DNA of 64,000 nt, from assembly GCA_007753675.1 (NCBI GenBank), contig CP036432.1:4686394-4750393 (forward strand), written 5' to 3'. The translations under genes and the position numbers were made by a program. The notes beneath the pieces were generated by a model that did not search any database, was not told the DNA's origin, and saw only the letters and a list, made by a program, of their open reading frames with translations. This stretch comes from Stieleria magnilauensis. GTDB lineage: Bacteria > Planctomycetota > Planctomycetia > Pirellulales > Pirellulaceae. Positions 36,048 to 45,566 of this stretch are shown one piece after another. Positions within the stretch are counted from its first letter, which is position 1, and each line of letters opens with the position of its first letter.

Positions 36048-36878
36048 ATGCATCGAGGTATCAAGACGCAGGACGCCCCCGCGCGGGAATCTCCCAGACG
36101 GGAAATTCTGTTCTCGGACGCCGACTTGGATCACCTGACCAAGTCGACGTTCGTGGAGCGGGTCGATTTCCATCCCGAGATTGATTCTACCAATCGTCGC
36201 GCGATGGAACTTGCCCGCAACGGGGACGCCGCAGGCCCCGTGTTGATTCTGGCCGAGTCACAGACCGATGGTCGTGGCCGCGGCACGAATCACTGGTGGG
36301 CCGATTCGGGCGCACTTACCTTGACGCTGTTGCTCGATACCGGGCTGCCCCAGCGGCGGTTGCCCCAAGCATCCTTGACCGTCGGACTGGCCGTCTGCGA
36401 GGCGATCGAAGGGATCGTTGAATCCTCCGACATGCAACTCAAATGGCCCAACGACGTCTACTGCCGGCAACGCAAACTGAGCGGCATTTTGATTGAAATG
36501 CCAACGGCCCATCCCCAGCTGTTGGCGATCGGCATCGGGATCAATGTCAACAACTCCCTGTCTCGGGCACCGGACGAATTGCGGACGACCGCGATTGCCC
36601 TGTGTGACGTCGCAGGGCACCCGTTTCCGCTGACCGATGTGCTGATCGCGGTGCTGAATCGACTGCAGCATCGGCTGGAATGCATTGGCTGCCGCGACGA
36701 TGAACTACGAACCAAGTGGCGAGAACGATGTTTACTGACCAACCGCACCGTCCAAGTCGACCTCGGGACCCGCTTCGTTTCGGGACGATGTCGGGGTATC
36801 AACGACGAGGGTGCTCTGGTCATCGAAACCCCTGCCGGGTTAGAACCATGTTACGCGGGAACGGTTACTCTGTTCTAA
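36048..36878 (+). CDS. birA: Biotin-[acetyl-CoA-carboxylase] ligase
   Basis: The 276-residue enzyme activates biotin with ATP and attaches it to carrier lysines. The catalytic domain shows EIDSTNRRAMELA, the biotinyl-AMP loop GRGRGTNHWWADSG, LKWPNDVYCRQRKLSGIL and a final SH3-like domain (GRCRGINDEGALVIET). There is no N-terminal helix-turn-helix, so it is a mono-functional ligase without repressor role. It lies between the phasin and the second PHA synthase, in a cluster with two biotin proteins (Lys95 at 19506-19895 and Lys627 of PccA). Confidence 0.93.
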   Translation: MHRGIKTQDAPARESPRREILFSDADLDHLTKSTFVERVDFHPEIDSTNRRAMELARNGDAAGPVLILAESQTDGRGRGTNHWWADSGALTLTLLLDTGLPQRRLPQASLTVGLAVCEAIEGIVESSDMQLKWPNDVYCRQRKLSGILIEMPTAHPQLLAIGIGINVNNSLSRAPDELRTTAIALCDVAGHPFPLTDVLIAVLNRLQHRLECIGCRDDELRTKWRERCLLTNRTVQVDLGTRFVSGRCRGINDEGALVIETPAGLEPCYAGTVTLF

Positions 36879-36940
36879 ACGGCAATGCCGTGCAGCCATT
36901 CCGCCAACGCGTGCGAAACCACACGCAGTTCGAGCCGTGC

Positions 36941-38341
36941 ATGAACCAACCAATCGACGAATCGAATGCGACGGATCGAACCTGGCCGCCCCTGGTGGAA
37001 TGTTGGACCCAAGCCGTCAAGCACGCGGCTGAGAACGCGCATCAACTGCAACGGGCGTCCCATCCCAATGCAGACCCGACGACGCACCGCCGCCAGTGGT
37101 TTGACCTGTGGGGGCAGGCAACCGAATCTTATCTCCGCAGTTCCGAATTCTTGAAACTGTTGAAACGACACATCGATACCCTGATCGCCGCAAAGCTGGC
37201 CGGCGACTTCGACCCGGCGGACGCCCGCGCGAAAGGGAAGACGTTGAGCGACGATGTCCGGGCACTGTCGATGAGTTTTGGGCAACTGTTTCCGGAAACG
37301 AAAGCCTTGCCGAACCGAATCCATACCGGCGACGCGTGTGCCGCGACACCGGACGCACCAGGGAACGCATCGAAATGGGCGACATCGTTTGAGGTGGTCT
37401 ACGAAGAAACGCCGCTGAAGTTGCTGCACTTCAAACCCCGCCACGCCCGCTTCGCCGAACCCGTCCTGATTTGTTTCGCGTTGGTCAATCGCCCCTACAT
37501 CCTGGATCTAAAAGCCAACCGCAGCGTGGTCCGGCGGTTGCTCGACCGCGGTTTTGACGTTTATGTGATCGACTGGGGCAGCCCCGACGAATCCGATTCG
37601 GCGTTGCGGCTGGAAGATTACGTCTGTTCGATGTTGAACAACGCGGTCGACTTCGTTTGCCAGCGATCCCGCACCCCACGGCTCAGCCTGCTCGGTTATT
37701 GTATGGGCGGCACGATGTCGACACTCTACGCGGCGTTGCATCCCGAGCGGATCGGGAACCTGATTCTGATGGCGGCGCCGATCGAGTTCGATGGGGAGGA
37801 CGGATTATTGAATTTGTGGGCACGCCCGGAAACGTTCGACGTCGATGGACTGATCGACGCGTTTGGAAATTGCCCCGGCGAATTTCTGCAGTTCGTGTTT
37901 CAGTTGATGAAGCCCGTGCAGAACTTTGCGGAAAAGCAACTGTCGTTCATGGAGAATGCGAACGATGCGCAGTTCTTGGATGATTTTGCAACCATCGAGC
38001 GTTGGTCCAACGACACGATCCCCATCGCCGGGGAGACGTTTCGCGACTTCGTTTCGATGCTTTATCAAGAAGATCGCCTGGTGAACAATCAAATGGTTCT
38101 CGCCGGTGAAACGATACGATTGGCAGCGATCGCGTGCCCGATCCTGTTGCTGGTCGCTCAACGCGATCACTTGGTTCCGCCAGAATCGACACTGGCGATC
38201 AAAGAACGTGTCAGTTCCCAAGATGTCACATCATTGTCGATCGAAGCCGGGCACATCGGTTTGGCCGTGGGCTCACAGGCCCAGCGAAATCTCTGGCCCC
38301 TGGCGGCGGAATGGATAGCAAGTCACTCAACCAAGCGGTGA
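36941..38341 (+). CDS. phaC: Second PHA synthase, class III core with N-terminal PhaE-like extension
   Basis: A 466-residue protein. Residues ~150-460 are a PHA synthase with LGYCMGGTMS (nucleophile Cys254), Asp409 in AQRDHLVPP and His438 in AGHIGLAVG. Residues 1-145 are helical (WFDLWGQATESYLRSSEFLK, then KRHIDTLIAAKLAGDFD), like the region of PhaE that partners the synthase. It is longer than the class III enzyme at 28943 (369) and shorter than class I (~560). The ATG chosen at 36941 follows birA by 62 bases; an upstream Met at 36848 inside birA is an alternative. It may act as a self-contained synthase. Confidence 0.88.
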   Translation: MNQPIDESNATDRTWPPLVECWTQAVKHAAENAHQLQRASHPNADPTTHRRQWFDLWGQATESYLRSSEFLKLLKRHIDTLIAAKLAGDFDPADARAKGKTLSDDVRALSMSFGQLFPETKALPNRIHTGDACAATPDAPGNASKWATSFEVVYEETPLKLLHFKPRHARFAEPVLICFALVNRPYILDLKANRSVVRRLLDRGFDVYVIDWGSPDESDSALRLEDYVCSMLNNAVDFVCQRSRTPRLSLLGYCMGGTMSTLYAALHPERIGNLILMAAPIEFDGEDGLLNLWARPETFDVDGLIDAFGNCPGEFLQFVFQLMKPVQNFAEKQLSFMENANDAQFLDDFATIERWSNDTIPIAGETFRDFVSMLYQEDRLVNNQMVLAGETIRLAAIACPILLLVAQRDHLVPPESTLAIKERVSSQDVTSLSIEAGHIGLAVGSQAQRNLWPLAAEWIASHSTKR

Positions 38342-38398
38342 AAACCTGGTCACGCGAACGCCTTCACCAGCGTTCGACGCAATCGAACGAGAAGCATC

Positions 38399-39931
38399 AT
38401 GCAGGATATAGTCAAACGCCTTGAAGAAATGCGCAAGGCCGCCGAAATGGGCGGCGGACAGAAACGGATTGATGCGCAGCACAAAAAAGGCAAGCTTACG
38501 GCGCGGGAACGGATCGAACTGCTGTTGGATCCGGGGATGTTCGAAGAATGGGACATGTTCGTCGAACATCGTTGCAAAGACTTCGGAATGGACCAGCAAA
38601 GCATTCCGGGCGATGGCGTGGTGACGGGCTACGGGACCATCAACGGTCGCGTCGTGTTTGTCTTCAGCCAAGACTTCACCGTCTTCGGAGGCTCGCTCTC
38701 CGAAGCCCACGCCGAGAAGATCTGCAAGGTGATGGACCATGCGATCAAAGTCGGCGCGCCGGTCATCGGCATCAATGATTCCGGAGGCGCGCGGATTCAG
38801 GAAGGCGTGGCGTCACTCGGCGGCTACGCCGATGTCTTTCAACGCAACGTACTGGCCTCCGGCGTCGTGCCGCAAATCTCGTTGGTGATGGGCCCCTGCG
38901 CCGGTGGCGCCGTCTACTCGCCGGCCATGACGGACTTCATCTTCATGGTCAAAGACAGTTCTTACATGTTTGTGACCGGTCCCGACGTGGTCAAAACCGT
39001 GACCCATGAAGAGGTCACGCACGAACAACTCGGCGGAGCGGTGACCCATTCGACCGTGTCCGGCGTTGCCGACCGCGCGTTCGAAAACGACGTCGAAGCG
39101 CTCGCGATGGTGCGGCGTTTTATCAACTATTTGCCGGCCAACAACCGAGCCGACGCGCCGCACCGCCCCACCCCCGATCCGTCCGATCGCGTTGAACCCT
39201 CGCTCGATACGCTGGTTCCCGATTCGCCGACCAAGCCGTATGACATGAAAGAGTTAATCCTCAAGATTGTCGACGACACGGATTTCTTTGAACTGCAACC
39301 CGAGCATGCAAAGAACATCGTCGTCGGGCTGGCCCGGATGGACGGGTATCCGATCGGTGTTGTCGCCAACCAACCGTTGGTGTTGGCCGGATGCTTGGAT
39401 ATCAAGTCGTCGATCAAGGCGGCACGCTTCGTTCGTTTCTGCGATGCGTTCAACATTCCTATTTTGACCCTGGTCGACGTCCCCGGATTCATGCCGGGAA
39501 CCGCCCAGGAATACGGCGGAATCATCAAGCACGGTGCGAAGCTGTTGTATGCCTATGCCGAAGCCACCGTCCCTAAGGTGACGTTGATCACCCGCAAAGC
39601 CTACGGTGGTGCCTATGACGTGATGTCGTCCAAACACCTTCGCGGTGACGTGAACCTGGCATGGCCGAGTGCGGAGATCGCCGTCATGGGTCCCAAGGGC
39701 GCGGTCGAGATCATCTTCCGCAAGGACTTGGGCGATCCTGAAAAAATCGCCGCGCTGACCGAAGAATACCGTGTCAAGTTCGCCAACCCGTTCATCGCCG
39801 GACGGCGAGGATTCATCGACGACGTGGTGATGCCGCGGATGACACGCAAGCGGATTTGCCGATCGTTGGCCATGCTGCGCAGCAAGAAACTGGAGAACCC
39901 TTGGCGGAAGCACGGAAACATTCCGCTTTAA
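38399..39931 (+). CDS. pccB: Propionyl-CoA carboxylase beta (carboxyltransferase) subunit
   Basis: The 510-residue protein transfers CO2 from biotin to propionyl-CoA, giving (S)-methylmalonyl-CoA. Signatures are [60 protein letters not shown] in the first half and [40 protein letters not shown] in the second. It is clearly a paralogue of mmdA (19892) but pairs with the biotin carboxylase subunit 20 bases downstream. Acetyl-CoA carboxylase is unlikely, given the PccB-type sequence and the methylmalonyl-CoA neighbours. Confidence 0.93.
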   Translation: MQDIVKRLEEMRKAAEMGGGQKRIDAQHKKGKLTARERIELLLDPGMFEEWDMFVEHRCKDFGMDQQSIPGDGVVTGYGTINGRVVFVFSQDFTVFGGSLSEAHAEKICKVMDHAIKVGAPVIGINDSGGARIQEGVASLGGYADVFQRNVLASGVVPQISLVMGPCAGGAVYSPAMTDFIFMVKDSSYMFVTGPDVVKTVTHEEVTHEQLGGAVTHSTVSGVADRAFENDVEALAMVRRFINYLPANNRADAPHRPTPDPSDRVEPSLDTLVPDSPTKPYDMKELILKIVDDTDFFELQPEHAKNIVVGLARMDGYPIGVVANQPLVLAGCLDIKSSIKAARFVRFCDAFNIPILTLVDVPGFMPGTAQEYGGIIKHGAKLLYAYAEATVPKVTLITRKAYGGAYDVMSSKHLRGDVNLAWPSAEIAVMGPKGAVEIIFRKDLGDPEKIAALTEEYRVKFANPFIAGRRGFIDDVVMPRMTRKRICRSLAMLRSKKLENPWRKHGNIPL

Positions 39932-39951
39932 AAGATTGGTCATTCAAAATC

Positions 39952-41949
39952 ATGTTCACTAAAATACTGATCGCCAATCGCGGCGAGATCGCTTGCCGCG
40001 TCATCAAGACCGCCCGCAAAATGGGCATCCAAACGGTCGCCGTTTATTCGGAAGCGGATCGCGATGCGCTCCACGTCTCGATGGCGGACGAAGCGGTGTT
40101 GATCGGCCCACCGCCGTCGGCCGAAAGCTATCTTGTGATCGACAAACTCGTCCAGGCCTGCCGCGACACCGGCGCTCAGGCCGTCCACCCCGGTTACGGA
40201 TTCGTCTCCGAGAACGCTGCCTTCGCCGAACAGTTGGCAGCAGCTGGCATCGCGTTCATCGGCCCCAACGTCCATGCGATCAAGAACATGGGCGACAAGA
40301 TCACGTCCAAGAAATTGGCGCAAGAAGCCGGCGTGAACACCGTCCCCGGTCACGCCGACATCATCGAGTCCCCGGACGTTGCCGTCACGATTGCCCAAGA
40401 AATCGGGTACCCGGTGATGATCAAAGCCAGCGCCGGCGGAGGCGGCAAAGGGATGCGGATCGCCCGCAACGATGACGAATGCCGTGACGGATTCCAACGC
40501 GCCAGCGGTGAGGCGAAAACATCCTTCGGTGACGACCGCGTGTTCATCGAAAAGTTCATCGAACAACCGCGGCACATCGAAATCCAAGTGATCGCCGACA
40601 AACACGGCAACGTGATCCATCTCGGTGAGCGCGAATGCTCACTCCAACGACGCCATCAAAAGGTCATCGAAGAAGCCCCCTCGCCCTTCCTGGACGCCCA
40701 AACCCGTTCGGCGATGGGTGACCAGGCGGTCGCGCTCGCCCGCGCGGTCCAATACGAGTCGGCCGGAACCGTCGAATTCATCGTCGACAATGACCGCAAT
40801 TTCTACTTCCTGGAAATGAACACCCGGTTGCAGGTGGAACACCCGGTGACCGAATACGTGACCGGGTTGGACCTGGTCGAATTGATGATTCGCAGCGCAG
40901 CCGGCGAAGTGTTGCCGTTGTCCCAGTCCGACGTCCAACTCAACGGATCGGCGATCGAATCGAGGGTCTATGCCGAAGATCCGCTCCGCGGTTTCCTGCC
41001 ATCGATCGGTCGACTCGTTCGCTATTGTCCGCCGCCAGAAAGCGACGTGGTTCGCGTCGACACCGGTGTTTACGAAGGTGCAGAGATCTCGATGCACTAT
41101 GACCCGATGATCGCCAAGTTGATCACGTACGGTACAACGCGTGACGCCGCGATCGGACACATGCGCGAAGCGCTCAACGAGTTCTACATCCGCGGCGTGT
41201 CGCACAACATCAGCTTCCTGGCCGCACTGATCGAACACCCGCGTTTCCGGGCCGGCAACATCAGTACCAATCTGATCGCCGAGGAGTATCCCGACGGTTT
41301 CCATCCGTCGGACTTGGTGCACGAGAACCCGGCGTTGCTGATTGTCGTCGCCGCCGCCATCCATCGACGCTACATGGACCGGGCCGCCGGGATCAGCGGC
41401 CAGTTGCCCGGCTACGAACGCAACATCGACGATCACTGGGTCATCATGCTCGACGGCCAGCAGTCTCCGGTAGCCATGCGCCCGCTGCCCGGTGGCCATG
41501 AAATCACCTACGGGACGGACACCTATCAAGTGATCAGCGACTGGCAATTCGGCCAACCGCTATTCCGAGGCACGGTCAACGGCGAAACGGTTTGTATCCA
41601 GGTCGAACGCCGCAACATGCATTACAGTCTGTTCCACTGGGGTTCCCAAATCGACATCATGGTCTTGACCCCGCGCGCCGCTGACCTGCTCGCCTGCATG
41701 CCGTTCAAAGAACCGCCGGATATGAGCCGCTTCCTGCTCTCGCCGATGCCCGGCCTGCTGACACAACTGAGAGTCGAAGAGGGGACCGAAGTGCACGCGG
41801 GTCAGGACTTGGCGGTGATCGAAGCGATGAAGATGGAAAACGTCCTGCGGGCCGAACGCGAAGGACGCGTTTCAAAGATCACGGCCAGCATCGGCGACAC
41901 GCTGGCAGTCGATCAACCCATCCTCGAATTCGAACCGCTGGCGGATTGA
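39952..41949 (+). CDS. pccA: Propionyl-CoA carboxylase alpha subunit (biotin carboxylase + carrier)
   Basis: A 665-residue enzyme with the biotin carboxylase domains first (MFTKILIANRGEIACRVIKT, then KASAGGGGKGMRIA, ERECSLQRRHQKVIEE, NTRLQVEHPVTE). A linker domain follows, and a C-terminal biotinyl domain with VIEAMKMENVL (Lys627). It carboxylates biotin using ATP and bicarbonate. The start is the usual MxxKILIANRGE; the open frame runs upstream over the end of pccB. Last gene of the plus-strand run. Confidence 0.95.
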   Translation: MFTKILIANRGEIACRVIKTARKMGIQTVAVYSEADRDALHVSMADEAVLIGPPPSAESYLVIDKLVQACRDTGAQAVHPGYGFVSENAAFAEQLAAAGIAFIGPNVHAIKNMGDKITSKKLAQEAGVNTVPGHADIIESPDVAVTIAQEIGYPVMIKASAGGGGKGMRIARNDDECRDGFQRASGEAKTSFGDDRVFIEKFIEQPRHIEIQVIADKHGNVIHLGERECSLQRRHQKVIEEAPSPFLDAQTRSAMGDQAVALARAVQYESAGTVEFIVDNDRNFYFLEMNTRLQVEHPVTEYVTGLDLVELMIRSAAGEVLPLSQSDVQLNGSAIESRVYAEDPLRGFLPSIGRLVRYCPPPESDVVRVDTGVYEGAEISMHYDPMIAKLITYGTTRDAAIGHMREALNEFYIRGVSHNISFLAALIEHPRFRAGNISTNLIAEEYPDGFHPSDLVHENPALLIVVAAAIHRRYMDRAAGISGQLPGYERNIDDHWVIMLDGQQSPVAMRPLPGGHEITYGTDTYQVISDWQFGQPLFRGTVNGETVCIQVERRNMHYSLFHWGSQIDIMVLTPRAADLLACMPFKEPPDMSRFLLSPMPGLLTQLRVEEGTEVHAGQDLAVIEAMKMENVLRAEREGRVSKITASIGDTLAVDQPILEFEPLAD

Positions 41950-41972
41950 CGCGGTCGAGGGCAAAACAATGA

Positions 41973-42078
41973 GTTGGCAGAATGATGGAGTGGCAGAATG
42001 ATGAGAAACAGTCACTTCCGTCTGCTGTTCCGACCTTAGTTCAAGATCATTCTGCCCCGAATCATTCTGCCATCCCAT
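41973..42078. repeat. Paired GGCAGAATGAT / ATCATTCTGCC repeat
   Basis: Two GGCAGAATGAT units (41978-42002) face two ATCATTCTGCC units (42048-42073), an imperfect inverted arrangement between pccA and the convergent esterase gene. It matches the short repeat at 17923-17960. Confidence 0.75.
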
Positions 42079-42153
42079 CGCCCAACAACATTCTGCATTC
42101 CTCCAACTCCCATCGTTTTGCCCCCATCGTTTTGCCCCGCCCTTCGTCGAACC

Positions 42154-43719
42154 TCACTTCGCCGGCATCGGATTCTTCCCGGCATCGTACGGCATCAGCT
42201 TCCAATCGGAACAAAACGGTGACGCCGACAACCCCTTGCGCGAATACAGATTCCAAGGTTCGCCCGCTTTCGCTTCCGGATGACACGCATAGCGGACCGC
42301 GATCGGCTGCGCCACATCGGGGCTCGACACGACCACCGTGTCCCCTTCGATCCGGGCATTCGCAGCCTGCCACCGCCCCTCTCGCCCGATCAATTCGAAC
42401 CCGTTGAGCCGATCATCGTGACTCGGCTGGATCGACTGCACGCCCGCGACACGCCCCACCATCAGGCCCGATCCGGCATACTCGAATGAAACGGTCACCG
42501 TTGCTTCGTGGATCTTCGCCTCGCGAAACATCGGCCCACTGGCTTCGATCGCACGCCCGTATTCATTGGCCAACGGCCACCTCGCCAATCGCTCGCCGAC
42601 GTCGATCTTGTTGGGCGGGTGGATGTCATTGCCGTTGTCCAAATCGATGGTCACGACCATGCCGGTGTGCGGCAGACTTTGGGCACGCCGCTGTTCCTCC
42701 CGCAGGTACGTCCACGCGTAACTGGACCATTGTGGCAACTGAACAAAGTAGACCGGCAAACGGTCGCGTTCCCAGACGCGCCGCCAGCCCTCGACCAACG
42801 CTCGCATTTTGTGTTCATAGTCACGCGGATCCTCGCCTCGGCCACTATTGGATTCTCCCTGGTACCAAATCGCCCCACGAATGGCGTAAGGCACCAGGGG
42901 CGCGATGCGTCCGTTGTAAATCGTGCCCGCCAGCCAGCTGGAATTGCGAACGTACGTTCCGCCGGGCATGGCCTGGATGCCTTCGATATCGCCCGCTTTT
43001 GCCCGCGCAGCCAGTTCAACCAGGGTGGGATGGCCGACGAAGGCTTCCACCGGAATGAACGGTTCGATCGGCTTGCCGCCCCAGGAACAGTCAATGACAC
43101 CGATGGGAACTTGCAATGCTTGGTGCAATCGCCGCGCGAAGACAAAGGCCACGGCGGAATGCTGGAGCACGCTTTGCGGCGTGCAGACATCCCAGCGAGC
43201 GACCGTGGGAAGGTCGTCCAGCGGCAGGGGGGAATCCGGTTCGTTGATTCGACAGAATCGAATCACGGGAAAGTCGGCGGCTGAAACCAAGTCTTGTCCC
43301 TCGGCGAGTCGACTTGCCATCGCGCCTGCCGTGTACGCCATGTTCGACTGACCCGCTGCCAACCAAACCTCACCGACCAAAACGTTCTTGCGAACCACTC
43401 GATCGCCTTCAGACTGCACGACCAACTCGCGCGGAGACGCGGATGCCGACATCGCCGCCAGCGTCACCCGCCAGCGCCCCTGTTCATCGACGATCGTCGT
43501 ATGGGACTGGCCATCGAACGCAACCAAGACACTCGCCCCCGGTTCCGCAGTCCCCCAGACCGGGACAGGCAGTTCGCGCTGCAGCACCATCCGATCGGCA
43601 AACACATTTGCCAGATGAACGTCTGCAAAGGCGACGCTTGATCCGACCAGTTGAAGAACAAGGATCAAGACCAAACCGAATCGGCCGAAACGAAGCCGGA
43701 AATCTCGCCGAAAATGCAT
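42154..43719 (-). CDS. Sialate O-acetylesterase-like exported protein
   Basis: A 521-residue SGNH hydrolase with a long N-terminal signal sequence (FGLVLILVLQLVGSSVAFA, cleavage near residue 32). The first part is an Ig-like strand region (FADRMVLQRELPVPVWGTAE). The SASA domain begins at VWLAAGQSNMAYTAG with the catalytic Ser in GQSN, continues with WYQGESNSGRGED, and has an Asp-x-x-His-like NDIHPPNKIDVGERLA. The family removes O-acetyl groups from sugars. It stands alone. Confidence 0.88.
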   Translation of the reverse strand: MHFRRDFRLRFGRFGLVLILVLQLVGSSVAFADVHLANVFADRMVLQRELPVPVWGTAEPGASVLVAFDGQSHTTIVDEQGRWRVTLAAMSASASPRELVVQSEGDRVVRKNVLVGEVWLAAGQSNMAYTAGAMASRLAEGQDLVSAADFPVIRFCRINEPDSPLPLDDLPTVARWDVCTPQSVLQHSAVAFVFARRLHQALQVPIGVIDCSWGGKPIEPFIPVEAFVGHPTLVELAARAKAGDIEGIQAMPGGTYVRNSSWLAGTIYNGRIAPLVPYAIRGAIWYQGESNSGRGEDPRDYEHKMRALVEGWRRVWERDRLPVYFVQLPQWSSYAWTYLREEQRRAQSLPHTGMVVTIDLDNGNDIHPPNKIDVGERLARWPLANEYGRAIEASGPMFREAKIHEATVTVSFEYAGSGLMVGRVAGVQSIQPSHDDRLNGFELIGREGRWQAANARIEGDTVVVSSPDVAQPIAVRYACHPEAKAGEPWNLYSRKGLSASPFCSDWKLMPYDAGKNPMPAK

Positions 43720-43849
43720 CTATTAATGTCCCGCAAATGGTCATGAAACGCGATTGAAGCACGTCGTCCACCCCCTGTTCCCCTGGAAACAGGTTCCTCT
43801 CAATCTTGGCACCGCGGAGCCACAGACGACGGAGCACTCAACGTCACAT

Positions 43850-44722
43850 TCAGTAGTCAAGACTTGCGCCGAAATCCGGCGTCTCTCCGTTCTCCACCGC
43901 TTCAGTCCAGGCATCCAATCGATCAACGCCCAGCTTCCAGAATTTTCGGCAAAGATCAAAGTATTCCAAGACGACTTGCTTTTCGTTGGCGGCAAGAAGT
44001 TCTTTGGCCAGTTGCATGTTGGGGCCAAACGAATTCATTTGCGGTGACCCTTGACTATCGACGGACGCCAGCAGACGTTTTTTTGCTTCGGCGATGTCGC
44101 CCGTTGCAAGGGCGAGACGCCCCAGCACTTGATTCCCGTCCTGGATGGCGTTGCCGTAGTTCCAGTCCTCGCGTTGTGTCTGGGCGCGTCGCAACAGTTC
44201 TTCGGCGAGCTTCCGAGCTTCCTCCGTCTTTCCATCTTTCAACGCATTCTTCGCAGCCCGGTTCAACGCATAGAAACGCTCGGTCTCGTTTCTCGCCGCA
44301 TCCAGATCACCCCCGACAAGATCCATCATGCGTTTCCGTTCCGCAGGCGACACCGCGGCTTCGGCTCCTTTCCGTTCGACTTCCGCGGGCGCTGAAAGAA
44401 GGACGAAATTCAAGGTCGAAACATTGGGTAGGCGTACCTTTTGTGCCATGAACTGGATGGAGTCACCCGCTTGGAAATCACTGCGGGCCAACGGGTCACT
44501 CACGATCACCTCAAAGTCCTTCCATTTGACCAGGTAGGCGACGAACCGATGCCCGTCTTGTTCCGCGGAGAACACTTTCACGACCGCTCCTTCCTCCGTC
44601 TCAAACTCACTTTCAACGCCTTTCGGCAAAGCAGGCGTTTGGGCGAAGACTGGCGATATCCCGACCATCGAGACGCTTGCCAGCAATCCAGCCCAGAGCA
44701 CTGTAAGTAAGTTTCTTGTCAT
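43850..44722 (-). CDS. Exported protein of unknown function
   Basis: A 290-residue protein with a clear signal peptide (LLTVLWAGLLASVSMVG...FAQ). The mature part begins with a beta-rich section (VVKVFSAEQDGHRFVAYLVK) and continues, from ~residue 110, with helices that look like TPR or similar (ALKDGKTEEARKLAEELLRR, then LALATGDIAEAKKRLLASV). No catalytic motif is visible. It is likely periplasmic; the partner is unknown. Confidence 0.65.
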   Translation of the reverse strand: MTRNLLTVLWAGLLASVSMVGISPVFAQTPALPKGVESEFETEEGAVVKVFSAEQDGHRFVAYLVKWKDFEVIVSDPLARSDFQAGDSIQFMAQKVRLPNVSTLNFVLLSAPAEVERKGAEAAVSPAERKRMMDLVGGDLDAARNETERFYALNRAAKNALKDGKTEEARKLAEELLRRAQTQREDWNYGNAIQDGNQVLGRLALATGDIAEAKKRLLASVDSQGSPQMNSFGPNMQLAKELLAANEKQVVLEYFDLCRKFWKLGVDRLDAWTEAVENGETPDFGASLDY

Positions 44723-44964
44723 GGTCCTGTCCCTATTCAGATTCGACGAACGATCTCGACGGAGTCACACGGGGTCTATTCTAAGGTCGAATCCGTTAGA
44801 ACGGCCGACATTCTTGTGTTTCGCGCAAAGTCGACGACGATTGATCGTTCAACGACCGTTTTGGTGCACGCATCACGCGTTCGCAGTCGTCAAGTTTTGG
44901 CATCCGTCAACGTTCACGAATCGATGTATACCGGTAAGTATTATGGCGCTGCTTTCTTACGCCT

Positions 44965-45537
44965 CTAGTCAAAACGTTTGATGCGGCGAAAGGTCAACGC
45001 ATCTTTGACCAGGTACCAATCCGAATACGCTTCCGATGAAAACACGGGTTCGGTCAACGGTGAATCGGCGTAAATCCGCACGGTGTAATTGGAGTTCTTT
45101 CGCGGAAGGACATTCCCGGCGAGCTTTCCGGCTTCGACTGCCGTGCGGAACTTTGCAGCGTCAGGCACCAACATCTTGAACTGAGTCTGCCCATTGAGTT
45201 CAGGTTCCCGTATGATCCGAACGAACCCTATGTCCTGCGGGTCCTCATGGGCCAAGAAGTAGATCGCTTCGCCAACTTTGCGGGCATCAATCACAGAATT
45301 CGCCGCTCGATGTTGTTGTCGATCGTCATCCCATGAAATGGAGCCCATCACCAGCTTTTGGTCGTTCGTCAGCCTCAACTCGAAGACGTCGGACGCGTCA
45401 TTGATCCAGCGTCCCACGAAAGTGGCTTTCTCAGTTTCCATTAAAGGGTCGCCAATCGGCCCATCGAGCGTCACCAAATCGCATCCAACGGAACCGGCGA
45501 CCAACATGGCGACGACGAGAAAAGGTGATCGGTTCAT
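44965..45537 (-). CDS. Hypothetical lipoprotein-like protein
   Basis: A 190-residue product starting MNRSPFLVVAMLVAGSVGCD, which looks like a lipoprotein signal with Cys19; the lipobox is imperfect (SVGC). The rest is a mixed beta fold with no recognised motif (FVGRWINDASDVFELRLTND, FFLA-type strand, YTVRIYADSPLTE). I do not recognise the family. It lies between two unrelated genes, with a 29-base gap before the acetyltransferase on the same strand. Confidence 0.6.
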   Translation of the reverse strand: MNRSPFLVVAMLVAGSVGCDLVTLDGPIGDPLMETEKATFVGRWINDASDVFELRLTNDQKLVMGSISWDDDRQQHRAANSVIDARKVGEAIYFLAHEDPQDIGFVRIIREPELNGQTQFKMLVPDAAKFRTAVEAGKLAGNVLPRKNSNYTVRIYADSPLTEPVFSSEAYSDWYLVKDALTFRRIKRFD

Positions 45538-45566
45538 CGAAATTTCCCTTGCAGAACGGGCCCGTT

